From: Cladophialophora immunda
Lineage: Eukaryota; Ascomycota; Eurotiomycetes; Chaetothyriales; Herpotrichiellaceae
Reading direction: 5' to 3'
Assembly (NCBI RefSeq): GCF_000835495.1
Contig: NW_015622547.1
Span: 2,418,001 to 2,482,000, forward strand
DNA: 64,000 nucleotides
Each line of letters opens with the position of its first letter. The stretch's first letter is position 1. Both the position numbers and the translations under genes were made by a program. Shown here one piece after another: positions 44,258 to 57,100 of this stretch. Below the pieces are notes generated by a model. It had not been told where the DNA came from and did no database searches. It saw only the letters and a list, made by a program, of their open reading frames with translations.

Positions 44258-45372
44258 CTCGATGGGAGGCTAAATGAATTCTCAGTGGTTCCAATGTTCA
44301 GCCTCCTCCTGCCCGAGAGCCCAATCTTCAGCCGTCAATGTTATGTTGACATTGTGTAGAGCATCATCCCCCACTCACGTGGTCTATCAGGCTGTCATTT
44401 TTGCAGCTTCTGGGGACTGGTGCTATGGGATCTCCGATCTCGGTTCGCGTCGCCGGACAAGAAAAGATGCACCTGCGCTGAAGAATTTGCTTCAACGCGT
44501 ATTTCACGCTAAGCCTTTCAACTGGGTGGCCGGGATAAAGCCTGGAAGAAGCAGAGCAGATTCCACCGAGAGAGGATTTCGGTTCCACATGTTTCCATGC
44601 GAGAGTAGGTCAATCAAATTACCTCATTCGAGACATGTGGATAGAAGCGAGTAAACCACTCTCTGGGCAGCTTCTGCGAAGGTGGCAAAGTTATCCACTG
44701 CAACGATTTCAATCAACAATTAGATCTGATAAGATGGACAAGACTGATAAGGGGGTTTGTGTCGTGCACACCAGTCACAGCTGGCGTCTCCATGGGTGCG
44801 TCTGTGGCCTTGCAATCCCTGTTACTCTTCCAGTGCGCCTTTTTTTTTTACGGCGTCCCACCTCCTGGGCACAACCGAAGCCGTCGGTCTTAACTGTGCA
44901 TTCAAGTTCCTAGCGATGCCGTTCACAATCCTCTCATGACGCAATGGAGGTGTGCGCCAATGGTAGCAGTATATGGAAGAAAAATGTGACATTGGAACAA
45001 GAAGGGGAAACGTGGGTTGGGTTTAACGGTGATCACAGTCTTGACCAGCTCCACTCGGTACACTACGCCTACATGGGAAAGGATTCTCGATACAAGCGCG
45101 GTATTTCAGGTATTTCAAGGCGTCGACATTACAATACCTGTCTGATATAGCGTGAAATATTCCCCGTACCGACATGCCTCGCTCGGTGAGCTTCTCCTCT
45201 TAAGGAATTTGCCTTCAAGAGAGTAGCAGGAGTGGGGATACAAGCGTGTTCCTGCTACTGTATGTACATGATGGACCTTCTCCCCACCTAACACGTTGAA
45301 ACTTTGCATGGCAGCGACACTCTGGCTGTGATTAGATTCTTGGGTCTCAGGACGTGCAGCGACGTTGTCCTC
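44258..45372. promoter_or_regulatory. Upstream region of sidI
   Basis: No gene is supported. It contains one exact SreA-type site (44724-44732) with a second TGATAAG at 44745-44751. Confidence 0.55.
44724..44732 (+). promoter_or_regulatory. SreA-type GATA site (ATCTGATAA)
   Basis: Exact ATCWGATAA ~470 bases before the sidI ATG, with another GATAAG 20 bases further on, giving a paired arrangement. Confidence 0.62.
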
Positions 45373-46265
45373 TCACAGCTTCGAATCTATCCAGTCCGGC
45401 GACCGTTTCTCCACAAATGCCTGAATTCCCTCAGAGAAGTTCGGTCCGGCCATCAGGCGAGGGTACCATTGATCAGCCAGAATCGACACGGCCTCCTCGA
45501 CGCTACCCGTTTCCCAGCTCTGCCGAATACCCAGCCGGCCAACAATCAAGGCATCCGGACTGTTCCTGCACATGTCCTGGGCAACTTGAATTGCCACTGG
45601 GACAACTTCAGCGGCCGATTCCACCACCCGACTAACTAGGCCCCAGTCATGAAGCTCCTTGGCGCCCACGTTTCTGCCGGTGAGAACGAGATCCGTAGTA
45701 CGTTGCAGCCCCAGTGTACGGGTCAGCCGTGGCAGACAGCCTGCCACAGGGACGATCCCTCGCTTCACTTCCGGTAGAGAGAAAAGTGCCGAGGAGCAAG
45801 CTATGACGAGGTCGCAGTTGGCCACCATCTCGAAGCCGCCTCCCATGCATAGGCCATTCACTGCGGCGATGATCGGCTTCTTCCCAGTTCGACGGGGAAG
45901 CCCAGCGAGACCAGGAGCAGACATGTCGTTGACCACACCAGTTTTGTTCATCTCGTTCCATTCTAGGACATGTTCTGGTCAATTGTAGTCCCAAGGCAAG
46001 ATGTTGATATAGAGTAGTCCCGGCACCTGAACATACCTTGTAAATCTGCCCCAGTACAGAAAGCTCTACCAACGCCTGTGATGATTCCAACCCATAAACT
46101 TTCATCTTGGTCGAAAAGCTCCCATATCCGTTGGATTTCACGGCTCGTGGATTTGTTGATACTGTTCAGTTTCTCAGGTCTGTTCAAAGTGACCTGGACG
46201 ATTTTGTCATGCGGGAAAGAGACTTGAAAATGCTGAAACGTCAACGGCCTTGACCTGAGAGACAT
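45373..46265 (-). CDS. sidH: SidH-like enoyl-CoA hydratase (mevalonyl-CoA dehydration)
   Basis: Crotonase-family enzyme of 272 residues with two exons (46037-46265, 45373-45962; 819 nt), the size expected for SidH. It dehydrates mevalonyl-CoA to anhydromevalonyl-CoA for fusarinine synthesis. KIVQVTLNRPEKLNSIN opens the fold, RAFCTGADLQEWNEM (across the splice) and NGLCMGGGFEMVANCDLVIA form the oxyanion hole, and LPEVKRGIVPVAG carries the acidic residue. The last three residues are SKL, a canonical PTS1, so import into peroxisomes is expected. The ATG at 46265 is the first usable; a plausible 5'-leader intron ends just upstream (ctaat branch, gcttgcag). It is divergent from sidF over ~500 bp. 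Confidence 0.92.
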
Positions 46266-46779
46266 TTGTGCTCCGGGATTGGCGTCTGGGTTGGCAACTT
46301 TCTCTGCAAGCACAATGCACAGGATGTATCGTCGATTAGCTTCGCCAGTTTCCTTCTCTCGGAAGAGGTTTGTGTCTTTTTGCCTCGTGTATATATCAAC
46401 TTCACGTGTAGTCGAATTCTAAGACGTTGATGTAACCACCGAAACGCTTTCTGCCAAGCTATCCGATCCTCGGTCTAAGGAGAGTGTTCAGCAAATCGCA
46501 AACTGCTCGTCAAAGGTCACCATTCCTCGAGGCACGCCCACAATTCAACAAAAGCCCGCGAATGAAGGACTAGGCTGGGGCCGGTGGGGAAGTGCCTTGC
46601 TGATTGCCGTTTATGTCTCTCCCTCGGAGTCTTCGTCCCACTCTGCCATTTCAATCCCTCCTTCTCCCAGCAAGCTCCTCTCTCCAGACCCTAACACCAG
46701 ACAACTTGTCGGGGTAGGGTTTTTGTACGGTTGTGACATTTATCTTAGCTGGAATTCGGGTGATCAAAATTCTCTCAGG
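46266..46779. promoter_or_regulatory. Divergent sidH-sidF promoter
   Basis: 514 bases shared by two peroxisomal-enzyme genes. It contains CACGTG near 46403 and single GATA cores (tatatcaac, gctatccg, tttatctt) but no exact ATCWGATAA. Confidence 0.5.
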
Positions 46780-48214
46780 ATGGCCCATAGTTCAACCTCT
46801 TCACACAAGTGGCTTCTGGTCAAGCTGCCACACCCGTTTCTGACCACATATCGAGTGCTCACCGTTGCAGAAACAAAGCCAGCCAGATTCATCTTAACAC
46901 ATGAGAGTCAGCCCGCGGAAGGACAACCACCGCCGAAACCGTTACATAGCGACTCGCTCTCGTGGCAGGAACTGTTGTTCAAACCGAAGGAGCAGGTCCC
47001 GCCCATCTCTAACAACAGCGCTTGGGCACGAGCAGTCCGGAGTCCTCACACAACGTTCGAATGGGTGGGAAGCAGTCCGCCCTCCCTTGGTCAGATCTGG
47101 AATGTTGTTCATGCGATATATCTCGCCCATCCCACCTATGAGTACTTCAGACTCAGTCTGTCTGGCGCAGGAAAGGATGTCATTCGCCACGAACTACTTT
47201 CCACAGGCTTAGGTATCGAACACCCCAAGCCATGGCGCCCCAACGACGACATGAATGCACAGTCTGACGAGCTGCTGATCCTCCGAAGCTCGTTCTGGCA
47301 AGGGGCAGCTTCTCCAACGGGACCTCGTCCGATCTGGGTCGTGGGAGACGGCACGGATGGTCCTTCACGCGAGCCTCTGGCCCAGTATCCCATCATGCCT
47401 GAGAACTATCACTTCACCATGAAGTTCCCCGAGGAGCCCATCTATGCGCGTCATCCGATCCGTCGGCCCAAGCCACATCCAGGATCAATCGCCTACAGTC
47501 GCTACATACCGGAGCTGGACGAGCACTTTTCCCTGGAGGTCGTCAACTGGCAAGACCCGGAGCACCTGAGACTCTTCAATACGTGGCAGAACGACCCGCG
47601 TGTTGCGGCAGGGTGGAACGAGACAGGGACTTTGGAGCAGCATCGCGAGTACCTGCGCAAGCTGTGGGTTGACCCGCACGTCCTTTGCTTGTTCGGGCGC
47701 TTCAACAACGCCCGCTTTGCTTATTTCGAGCTGTACTGGGCAAAGGTAAGTCCTCTCATCTCTCGACAGGGTCTCGGCCTCGCTCCCTCGTCCACCCTTT
47801 ATTTCATCATTCAGAGTTGACACGTTCTCTCTCCGTCAACAGGAAGACCACTATGGCGCCCATTACGACGCCGGCGACTACGACCGGGGCCGCCACTCGC
47901 TCGTGGGCGACGCATCATTCCGCGGCTCCCACCGCGTCAACGCGTGGTATTCCAGCTGCATCCACTACGTCTTTCTGGACGACCCGCGCACCGCCAACGC
48001 CGTGGGCGAGCCCAAGGCCACGGGCGCGACGATCCTGTCCTACGAGAACTCCCAAGGCCTCGTCATCGGCAAGTACGTCGACCTCGGCCACAAGCGCTCG
48101 GTGCATTCGATTGCGAGCCGGGAGAAATGGTTCCAATTGTGTCCGCTCTTCTGGGACGGGCGGGAGAAGCCGCTGGAGTCGGCAGACCGAGCGGCCTGGA
48201 ACGCTAAGCTGTAG
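46780..48214 (+). CDS. sidF: SidF-like N5-hydroxyornithine:anhydromevalonyl-CoA acyltransferase
   Basis: 445-residue siderophore acyltransferase with two exons (46780-47745, 47843-48214; 1338 nt). It transfers the anhydromevalonyl group to N5-hydroxyornithine. The N-terminal half is specific to fungal SidF/SidL proteins. The C-terminal GNAT-like domain of the IucB/AlcB type starts at [19 protein letters not shown] and runs through [39 protein letters not shown] (across the splice) and [18 protein letters not shown]. The last residues are AKL, a PTS1, which favours peroxisomal SidF over the cytosolic acetylase SidL. The start ATG at 46780 is chosen because upstream codons in the frame look non-coding. 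Confidence 0.9.
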
Positions 48215-48455
48215 CCTTTTATGAGGAGTCAAAATTGCGAATAGTTGATTGACAATTGTCAAAAAAAGATTCTTTTGTTTTCTAGTCCCTGTGATCCCTG
48301 ACAATGTGACATCCTAGATTTCTTCCAGACTTCGCCTTGAAGACATAGTTTGAGATATTTCGGAAAAGAACAGAAATGAAGAAACGCGCGCCCTGCGAGT
48401 GAAAACACACGCCCCTCATCTTGAGAGTCTTTTGTCCTATGGCGAAAATGCTGCG

Positions 48456-51400
48456 CTACTCAGCCAACGTCTGATGCATGACGTTCAATCTATAACTCTC
48501 CGACCTCTGGAGCAACTCCTCATGCGTCCCGCGATCCACGCATTGGCCTCCCTCGATCAAGAAGATCACATCCGCTTTCCTGATCGTGTGCAGCCGGTGC
48601 GCAATCGCGATCACGGTGATGCCCCGCGCCGCCGTCTCAAGCCCGTCTTGCAACAGCTTCTCCGACTCGGCGTCCAACGCACTGGTCGGCTCATCCAGGA
48701 TGAGCAACCGGGGCTTGCGCACCAGGGCCCGCGCGATCGACAGCCGCTGCTTCTGCCCTCCGGAGAACTGGTTGCCATTCGGTCCACAGAGCGTTTGGTA
48801 GCCGTCGGGCAGGGACTGGATGGTGTCGTGGATGTGGGCCAGCTTGCACGCCTCTTGGATCTCGTCCATGCTGGCTTCCTGGCCCGGTCGCGCACCGAGG
48901 CCGATGTTGAATTCAACGGTCCCTTCGAAGAGGACGCTTTCTTGCGGGACCAGCGCCATGGTGTCGCGGAAGGAGACGTCACGAGTCTTGGTCACGTCAA
49001 CCCCGTCGACTATGACGGACCCGGATTGAGGCGTGTATAGGCGTTCGACGAGCGAGATGATGGTCGATTTGCCGGCGCCACTAGGGCCGACAAGGGCGCA
49101 GAGCGTTCCCGGTCGAATGTCGACATTCAGGCCCTTCAACACTTCGACCTCCGGCCGACTTGGGTATGCGAAGTGGACATCGCGGAGCTGCACGCTCGAA
49201 CCCTGCTTGCTAGGCGGAAGAGTCGGTTTCGCTTCGGCGGTTTTCTCTAGGTCTTTATCCTCAAAACAGGTATCGAGGAGAGATGGTGGCCTCTGCACAC
49301 GTCCTTGCGTCCTATCCGGTCCTATTTCAATGAGACCCAGAAGCCTTGCCACCGCAGCTCGCGCGCTGGTGAGCTCGGGGGCGAGCGCAAACATCTGACT
49401 CCAGAGCAGCGCACTGACCAGGAGGGAGAATACCACAATCATGAACTGCGTCTGGGTGTAAGTGCCCGCGATAATCTGTTTGGCGCCCCACCAATAAGCC
49501 AACGCATTCACGAGGTTGCCGAGGAGATAGGTCATTGCCTGCCAGAGACTTGCGTAGAGGCTCACTTTGAGCGTCTCCTTGCGGGGGCCTTTCAGCGATC
49601 GTCGATAAGTCTTCAGCGTCTCTTCTTCAAGGGAAAGAGACGCAATCGTCTTGATGGACGTGATTGCCTCCACGCCAATGTCCACCGATTTGGTATACGC
49701 ATTTTCGTGCCGTTCTTCGAATCTCGCGAGCACTCGGAGCTCCATAAGACCAGCCCCAAGGAGGAGCGGTACCAGAGATAGGCAGACCAATGCTATTTTC
49801 CAAGCAATGATGTGAGTCAAAACAATTGCGGCAATGAGGTTGACGGTGATTGAGAACAACGTGCCGATGACGGAGCCGCTCAAGCCACTGAGAGCATTAC
49901 CGTCTCTAGTAATGTAAGAGAGCAGCAAGGCGGGAGTCCGGCCTTCAGACTGATGCCATTGAAGATCTTGCCCAAACAATGATCGAAAGGATAAGACTCT
50001 CACACTGTAGACCGTTCTCTCAGCGACCCAGCCGAAACCCGTCCAACTGGTCACGTTGGCAAAGAACTCGATGATGGCGAGTATGAAAAACATCAGACCA
50101 AGGAAACTGCCCCGAGAACGAATGTAGGATTCGCTCTGGCACGGACTCAAGCTGCCGACAGTGTTTCCAAAGATGACGGCCTCCGCAGAGAATGATCCGC
50201 CAACAACGCTCGAGGCGAGAAGCGAGACGATGATGATTAGCAGGTGCGGTCTCAAGACTGGTGCAAATCCTCGCATCAGAGACCACAGCGATTTTGATGG
50301 AGTCTCGGGCTCTTCTTGCTCTTCCACCAATTCATTTACTTCAGCTTGGCTTGCCGACATTTCTGTCTTCTCAACGGTGCCGATGCCGTCAATTGACAAG
50401 GCACCCTCCTCATGAGCACCTTTTGTTGAAGAACCACGATCTGATTGGCTCGTGTTGTCTGCCGTCTCGCTCTTCCCGGCCGTGGATCCGAGAGTCTGCA
50501 ATCTCACCAGATCGGCATATGCGCCATTCTTTGCCATCAGTGCTGAATGAGTTCCCTCTTCAAGGATGCGTCCCTTCTGCATGACTATTATATTGTCGGC
50601 ACCAGTGATAGTCGAAAGTCGGTGAGCAATCGTGATCATAGTCCTGCCACTGGCAATGGCAGATATGGCCCGCTGGATGCGCTGCTCGCTTCTTGAGTCC
50701 AGAGAGGCCGTAGCCTCATCCAAGATAAGAACTCTGGGATCTTTAACAAGAGCCCTAGCAAGGGCAATCCGTTGCTTCTGGCCACCACTGATCAGCCGCC
50801 CACTCGATCCCACCACGGTGCCATACCCGTGTTGCAGCGCAACGATGAAAGCATCTGCGTCGGCGAGCTCTGCGGCCTTTCGGACCAAGGAAATAATCTC
50901 GGCGACATTTGAACCCAGCTTCTCTGCTGCAGCCTTCAGGTCCTGGCCCTCCCTGACTTGGCGAGCGAGATCTGCAAGGTCTGGACCAAGAAGCGTTGTC
51001 TTCAAATGTGCATGACTGGGGTGGCTCGAATTGATCAAGCCATGTGCGATGTTTTCCAATATCGAACGGTCAAGGAGCGAAGGGTCTTGTTGCACAAGGC
51101 TGAGGAAGCTTCTGAGGTCGTGAAGATTCAGATCCCGGAGATTATGACCGTCGAACAAGACTTGGCCCTGAGTAGGATCATACAGTCTTGTAAGCAGTCC
51201 CGCGATGGTGGATTTGCCACTTCCAGAAAACCCAACTATCGCAGTGTGTTTTCTGGAAGGAATCCGAAGATTGACCTGGTCCAGAACTGTGACTTCAGGT
51301 CTGGATGGATAAGTGAATGAGACATCCTTGAATTCGAAGCCGCCTTCCGCTTGCGAGAGGTGAAGCCCCGAAGCAGCTGTGCCATCGATCAACGGCTCGC

Positions 51401-52473
51401 GATCCATATCCTCGCGCAGCTTTTGAAATGATGCTACAGCCGCCCCAAAAAGGTGCAGAAAAGGCGCTACTTGACTCAAGACCAATGTAGCTGTCAACGT
51501 GTTAGTAAAATTTTAAGATGGAGCTTGATTTCAACCGACCTTCAATCAAGATGAAGACTACTGTAAAAGTAACGCCCACAGAGGCAGTCCTAGCATCATG
51601 ACGGACTGCATCCGCAATCCGTTGACTTGCCTGCCAGAATGCTAGACCGTTCGCAGAATAGGCGATAAAATACAGGACCCCGGATTGTACACCAACCGCT
51701 AACGCCTTCTTTAGGCCTTCATGCTCTGAAGCCTTGAGCGCCTTAGCGAATTTATCCTCCAACCGGTTGTTTGCGCGGAATGCGTGCACGACAACGACAT
51801 TGGAAAGTGCTTCCGAAGCAATCGAAGCGGCGGTAGCAGCATAATCCGACATCAGTCCAGAGTACTTCTCGATGTAATGGCTTCCCACGAAAGACATCAG
51901 AAAGTAGGCCGGTATCAACGAGACTAGCATCGCCGCGAGCTTATAGTCCTTGATAAAAGCCACGATATATGCCGTGATGAAAAAGGATAGACTTGAGAGA
52001 CATATTCCCACTTTCTCAGATGTACCTGACCGGATTGCCTGGATGTCGCCATTAAGTCGAGAGGCGACTTCTCCGGGAGGCAGATTGTCGAAATACGATG
52101 GTTCTTGTCGGAGCAGATTATGTAAGTAACTCTCTCGCAGTCTTTGTGCGAGTCGAGCCCCGTTCAAAGTCCAGCACGAGAGGTGCATGTAGATGGTGAC
52201 GAACTGAGCGATGGCCAAGTACAAGATCAGCAGGATTTTGTCGTTGACACTGTCCTGGTGCTGTGACCGAGCACTGGAAGTATCGGGTGAGTCGCAAGTT
52301 GCCGAATTAAAGTCGTCAATGAGCTGACCAAAAAGGATTCCAATCAACGGGAAGGGAATGCCGGACGCTATCGCAGACAGTATAGCCAACAATAACGTGC
52401 CCGCATCAACTTTGGAAGGGCTACCAGCCAAAAGTAGGCGAGGGTAGCCCACGAGGTTCTGGAAGAGGTTCAT
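48456..52473 (-). CDS. Full-length ABCB-type ABC transporter of the siderophore cluster
   Basis: ABC exporter of 1322 residues, TMD-NBD-TMD-NBD (two exons, 51540-52473 and 48456-51490, intron 49 nt with a weak gtcggt donor). NBD1: Walker A GFSGSGKST near residue 400, signature LISGGQKQR near 543, Walker B RVLILDEATASLD. NBD2: GPSGAGKST near 1115, FSGGQKQR near 1220, LLILDEPTSALD near 1241. Fungal fusarinine/NPS6 clusters often carry such an MDR-type gene next to the NRPS (SitT in Aspergillus, ABC6 in Cochliobolus). Roles in siderophore export or recycling are proposed, not proven. It shares the 1.7-kb region with sidD, which carries an SreA-type site. Confidence 0.93.
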
Positions 52474-54186
52474 GCTAACACAGAGCTGGCGAGGCTGCTT
52501 GCAGCCTTGTGAGTGTCGTGTCTGGGTGCTTAACCTGTAAAGACTGCTTCTCTGGCCGAGGTATCCCTCGAGTACACCTTAGCTCGTCGTTCGCACTGTG
52601 CACGACGTTGGCAATTTGCATTGCCGTAAGAATTGTTTCAGCATCTGAAAGAAAATCTCTCCACTCCGATGCCGCACTGAGAGGACTGCATCTTGGGGGT
52701 TGAAGGTCGGCGAGGTGGCCATCGAGGTGGGTCTGAGCAACAGGCATACAGAACACCAATTTGGGAAAATGGATTCAGGTTACATACAGAGGACAAGCGT
52801 AACGAGGCGTAAAACGAGCAGCTTTGTAAAGTCAAAAATGCAGTAAACGCCAAGGGGTTTAGAACATATAGTGGGATGAAAGATGAGCTCTCCAATGCCT
52901 ATCGGTATCCTTTACCAAAACAGCGCCCTCGCGCCGGGGAATCGACAAGCATTTTCTCCACGAAGTCGAGATCGTCAGACGCAGAATGGAAAGTCCATCT
53001 GCAACTCCTTGTCCCCGGAGATCTTGACAACATAGCGGTCTTTCGGCAAGTTATTGGAGCTCGACAAGCTTCTTCAGAGTCAATGGCAACGAAGGGGAGA
53101 AAACCGCCAGGTACCTACAGCGTCACATTTGCGCACCCGAGCTGGCCATCCGGTCAATCCCACTGGATTCTTACGGCAGTCCGTCCAGGTGGAGGGTTTC
53201 TGGCGCAATGATATTGCGGAGCGGCCAGCTAGACCCTTGTTGACGGGACTGGGCCATCTCAACGCATCGTCACTTTTCTTCAGGCTCCGACATCGCCGGC
53301 GTCTTGTCACAGGCAATCCATCTTCTTTTCTTTCCCTGGAAACCCTGCAGGCTTATGAGCTATGAGCTCCGTTCGGTGGATCGTTCGGTTGAAGCTCGTT
53401 GCGAAGAGCAGAAGCAGAGCAAGGTAATGTGGGAGGGGTGGCGGGGATGGTCGTATGGAGTGTTCGGCGGGGCAAGCTGTACGAGCAGAGTAGTGAGCAC
53501 CTAGGTAGAGTAGTTGCAACGGGCGTGTCCACCCACACTCAGATGTTGTCGAGCGTTGATGATGCAAGTGCGTGCCATGCCCATTTCTTCCCGAATGTGA
53601 CGACGTGGTCTAATCAGAGAAGAGAATCGTGAAAAATCTTATCAGATTAGATTATCACTGGTCTTGAGAGAAACCCACTCTAGAGGCTTGGCATTGCGCT
53701 ATCTCGAGCAATGCCAACCACAGTCCCACGACGTTGCCCACATTTGTTTCCTTCGCCTCATACGTATATTGTAGGTACATACTGAGACGGGACGAATACC
53801 GTAGTACAATACCGGCGTCTTGATACGAGCTGTATTTCAATACGAAACCCCCATTATAACCAGACCTGTCACGGAAATGACAGGAAATTCTCCGACCCTC
53901 GCAAGGATGATGTTCTCCTCTCCAGATGCCTCTTTGCCTTCAACCCGGTCGTGGGCATCAGGCCAAGTCCACCAGACATGGGAATTGCCACATCCTGGCC
54001 GGCTACGCCAGGTCCCTATGTGGAGCCTCGCCTCCAACTTCTCACCAAAATGCTGATCGAACCTTTGCTACGGGATGATTCGGTGACTCGTCTCAATCTC
54101 AATTGAATGGGGTACAGCTTCAAGTCCAACTCATCTTCTCGATATCGAGCTCAGCCGACTATCGAAGAAGTTGACTTGCCAGTAGA
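52474..54186. promoter_or_regulatory. Divergent control region of the ABC gene and sidD
   Basis: No gene is supported in 1.7 kb. It contains one exact ATCTGATAA (53639-53647, minus) with a second GATAA core at 53652-53656. taggta-type words occur near 53500. Confidence 0.55.
53639..53647 (-). promoter_or_regulatory. SreA-type GATA site (ATCTGATAA)
   Basis: Exact motif on the minus strand with a second GATAA core 5 bases on, ~540 bases before the sidD ATG. Confidence 0.6.
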
Positions 54187-57100
54187 ATGGGCTCTATACA
54201 AGTCGACGAGAGTGATGATCGAAGGCTGGCAAATGGCCATTCTGCCGACATATTGTCTACCAGAGAGGCTGACGCGGAGGGCTTTTGGTCTTTCAAGGTC
54301 GCCGGCCTTGCATCCGATCCTCCAAACACTCCAACGGGTCTAAGAGAGGACATCTTGCTCCTCGCATGGCTCCTCGTTCTCTTACGAACCCAAGACGAAG
54401 GTCACGTCTGGTTTGATTGGGCTTACGAAGCTCGAGAAAATGGTGCTCTCCACGAGCCCGTTAAAAGGCGCTTGGCGATGGATGAATTTGTGACAGGTTT
54501 ACAAGACAATATCGGGCAAGTTGGTGCTAGAATTGCTCGCCACATGACGACATGTACCCAGAGTCAGCTACCTGGAGGCTCTGGCCCTGTTTCGCTTCTG
54601 TTGAGCACCGGTTCCCTATCTCAGACTCCTGAGAAAGCGAATGATCAAGTGAGTAAATGACAAACCCGAGCGTGCCGTCACTGACCTGTCGCGCGAAGTG
54701 TATACTGCATCTCCAAGTACAATTTGACGAGGGCCGTCTCAAAATTCGTCCAGTATGGCAGACAGAGAACATGTTGCCATATACGATGACACGACACGTC
54801 ATAGCACTGGTCGATACCGTCAAAATGTGCCTTTTGAATCCGGACGACCCCGTTAAAAGTGTTATTCGACCGACAGCAGCTGATCTGGATGAAATATGGA
54901 AGTGGAATCACCCACTGCCACCATCCTACAACTTTTGCATGCACGAAGTGATTTGCCAGCAAGCCGAGATATTCAAAGACAAGTTAGCAATCTTATCCTG
55001 GGATGGCAGCCTCACATACGCCGAAGTGGACCGATATTCTACATCCATTGCCTATTCGCTGAAAGAGATGGGGGTCGAGTTGCACGATGTCCTGCCAGTG
55101 TGCTTTGAGAAATCAAGATGGACCATCGTCGCCGTGCTTGCGGTGATGAAAGCAGGGGCGACATTCGTTCTGATGGATCCAACCCTCCCGCTTGCGCGTC
55201 TGCAAACCATGGCGAAACAGGTCGGAGCAAAGACGATGCTTACATCCCGGAAACAACACGAGTATTCGGCGGCAATCCTGCCCGATGGGAACCTTATGGT
55301 TGTGGAAGAGGACTCGTTCAAGCACATCCCATGCTCGCAAGTCATGCCGAAATTGACAGTCGTTCCCCCATCTACTCTGATGTACATAATTTTCACTTCT
55401 GGCAGCACGGGCGTCCCGAAAGGAGTCTTGATTTCTCACGAAACCTACACAAGCAGTGCCTTTCCTCGGGCAGAGGCAGTCGGATACACGGAGCACTCTC
55501 GGGTTCTTGACTTTGCGTCGTATGCTTTTGATGTCAGCATCGACAGCATGCTTTGCACTCTTTCGAAGGGCGGATGTCTCTGCATTCCCTCTGACGAAGA
55601 TCGGATGAACGACCTGAATGGAGCAATGCGAAGAATGCAAGTCAACTATGCCGGCCTGACCCCTTCGGTAGCCAGAATATTGGACGCGGATGTCGTGGCC
55701 TCACTCAGCGCCCTGGGTCTCGGAGGGGAGGCAGCCACAGCAAGAGAAGTGACGCGCTGGGGCCAAGTCACTAGGATCGTTATAGGCTACGGGCCATCCG
55801 AATGCACGATCGGATGTACAGTCAACAGCAGCGCTGCCACCGGCAGGGACTATGTATCCCTTGGGAGAGGCAACGGGGCAGCTATATGGATTGTCGACCC
55901 CACTGATCACGAATTGCTCATGCCGGTGGGTGCTGTGGGCGAATTGCTTGTCGAAGGTCCTATTGTGGGACAAGGCTACTTAAATGATCCCGACAAAACC
56001 GCGGCGGCTTTTATCAGTGATCCATTGTGGCTCACCGCAGGCCATAATGGCTATGAAGGTCGCCGAGGCCGCTTATACAAGACTGGAGATCTTGGAAAAT
56101 ATGATCCTGATGGATCTGGCGGCATTGTCTTCATTGGGCGAAAGGACACGCAGGTCAAATTGCGCGGACAACGCGTCGAGCTTGGAGAAATCGAGTACCA
56201 GCTCAAAGCTAGACTCCCTCCAGGCACCAACGTCATTGCAGAGGTGATTGTGCCTTCAGGTTCTGGAGGTCAACCTACATTAATGGCGTTCATTGCATTT
56301 CAGTCTATGAAAGGACAAGAGTCTACCGATCTACAGTGGGCGCAACCCCATAAAGATCTACAGGAAATGCTGTCAGCGGCGGATGCGGAGTTGGCCAAGG
56401 TCCTCCCACGATATATGGTGCCAACCGCATATGTGCCGGTCAACTACATTCCTGTGATGATATCAGGCAAGACCGATCGCAAAAGACTGAGGCAGTTCGG
56501 TGCGACCTTCGACCTTCGACAGCTAGACCAAGCCACGAGTAATACCGCTCCTCGACAGCTGAGCGATCTTGAGCAACTCGTGCGGCTGGCCTGGAGCCAG
56601 ACACTGCAGCTTGATCCAGAAACCATTCGGCCTGACGACAATTTCTTTGCACTAGGCGGCGACTCGTTAATGGCAATGAAACTTGTCTCTGGTTGTAGAG
56701 CTCAAGGTCTCGATGTTACAGTGGCGAACATATTTCGCTGCCCTACGCTCTTAGCGATGGCCGACATTGTCCAAACTTGCAGCTCTCAAACACGGACAGA
56801 AACGCCAGCCTTTTCTATGATCTCCCAAGATGCTGAGAGTGCCCGCTTCGAAGCGTCACAATGGTGTGGTACAGATCCAGCCGCCATCGAAGATATCTAC
56901 CCCTGCACACCATCACAAGAATCGCTTTTCACCTTCTCCATCAAATCAACACGAGCCTATATTGCCCAGAGAATCGCTTGTATACCGTCACAAATCAGCC
57001 TTGATGCCTGGAAAAAAGCTTGGGAGGAGGTTGTCGCGGCAAGTCCTATGCTGCGCACTCGCTTAGTGCAACTCCAAGATCCTGGTTTGCAGCAAGTTGT

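Noticed and set aside
46780..48214. Identity as SidL (cytosolic acetyltransferase) instead of SidF
   Set aside because: The C-terminal AKL and linkage to sidH and sidD fit peroxisomal SidF; SidL lacks such a signal.
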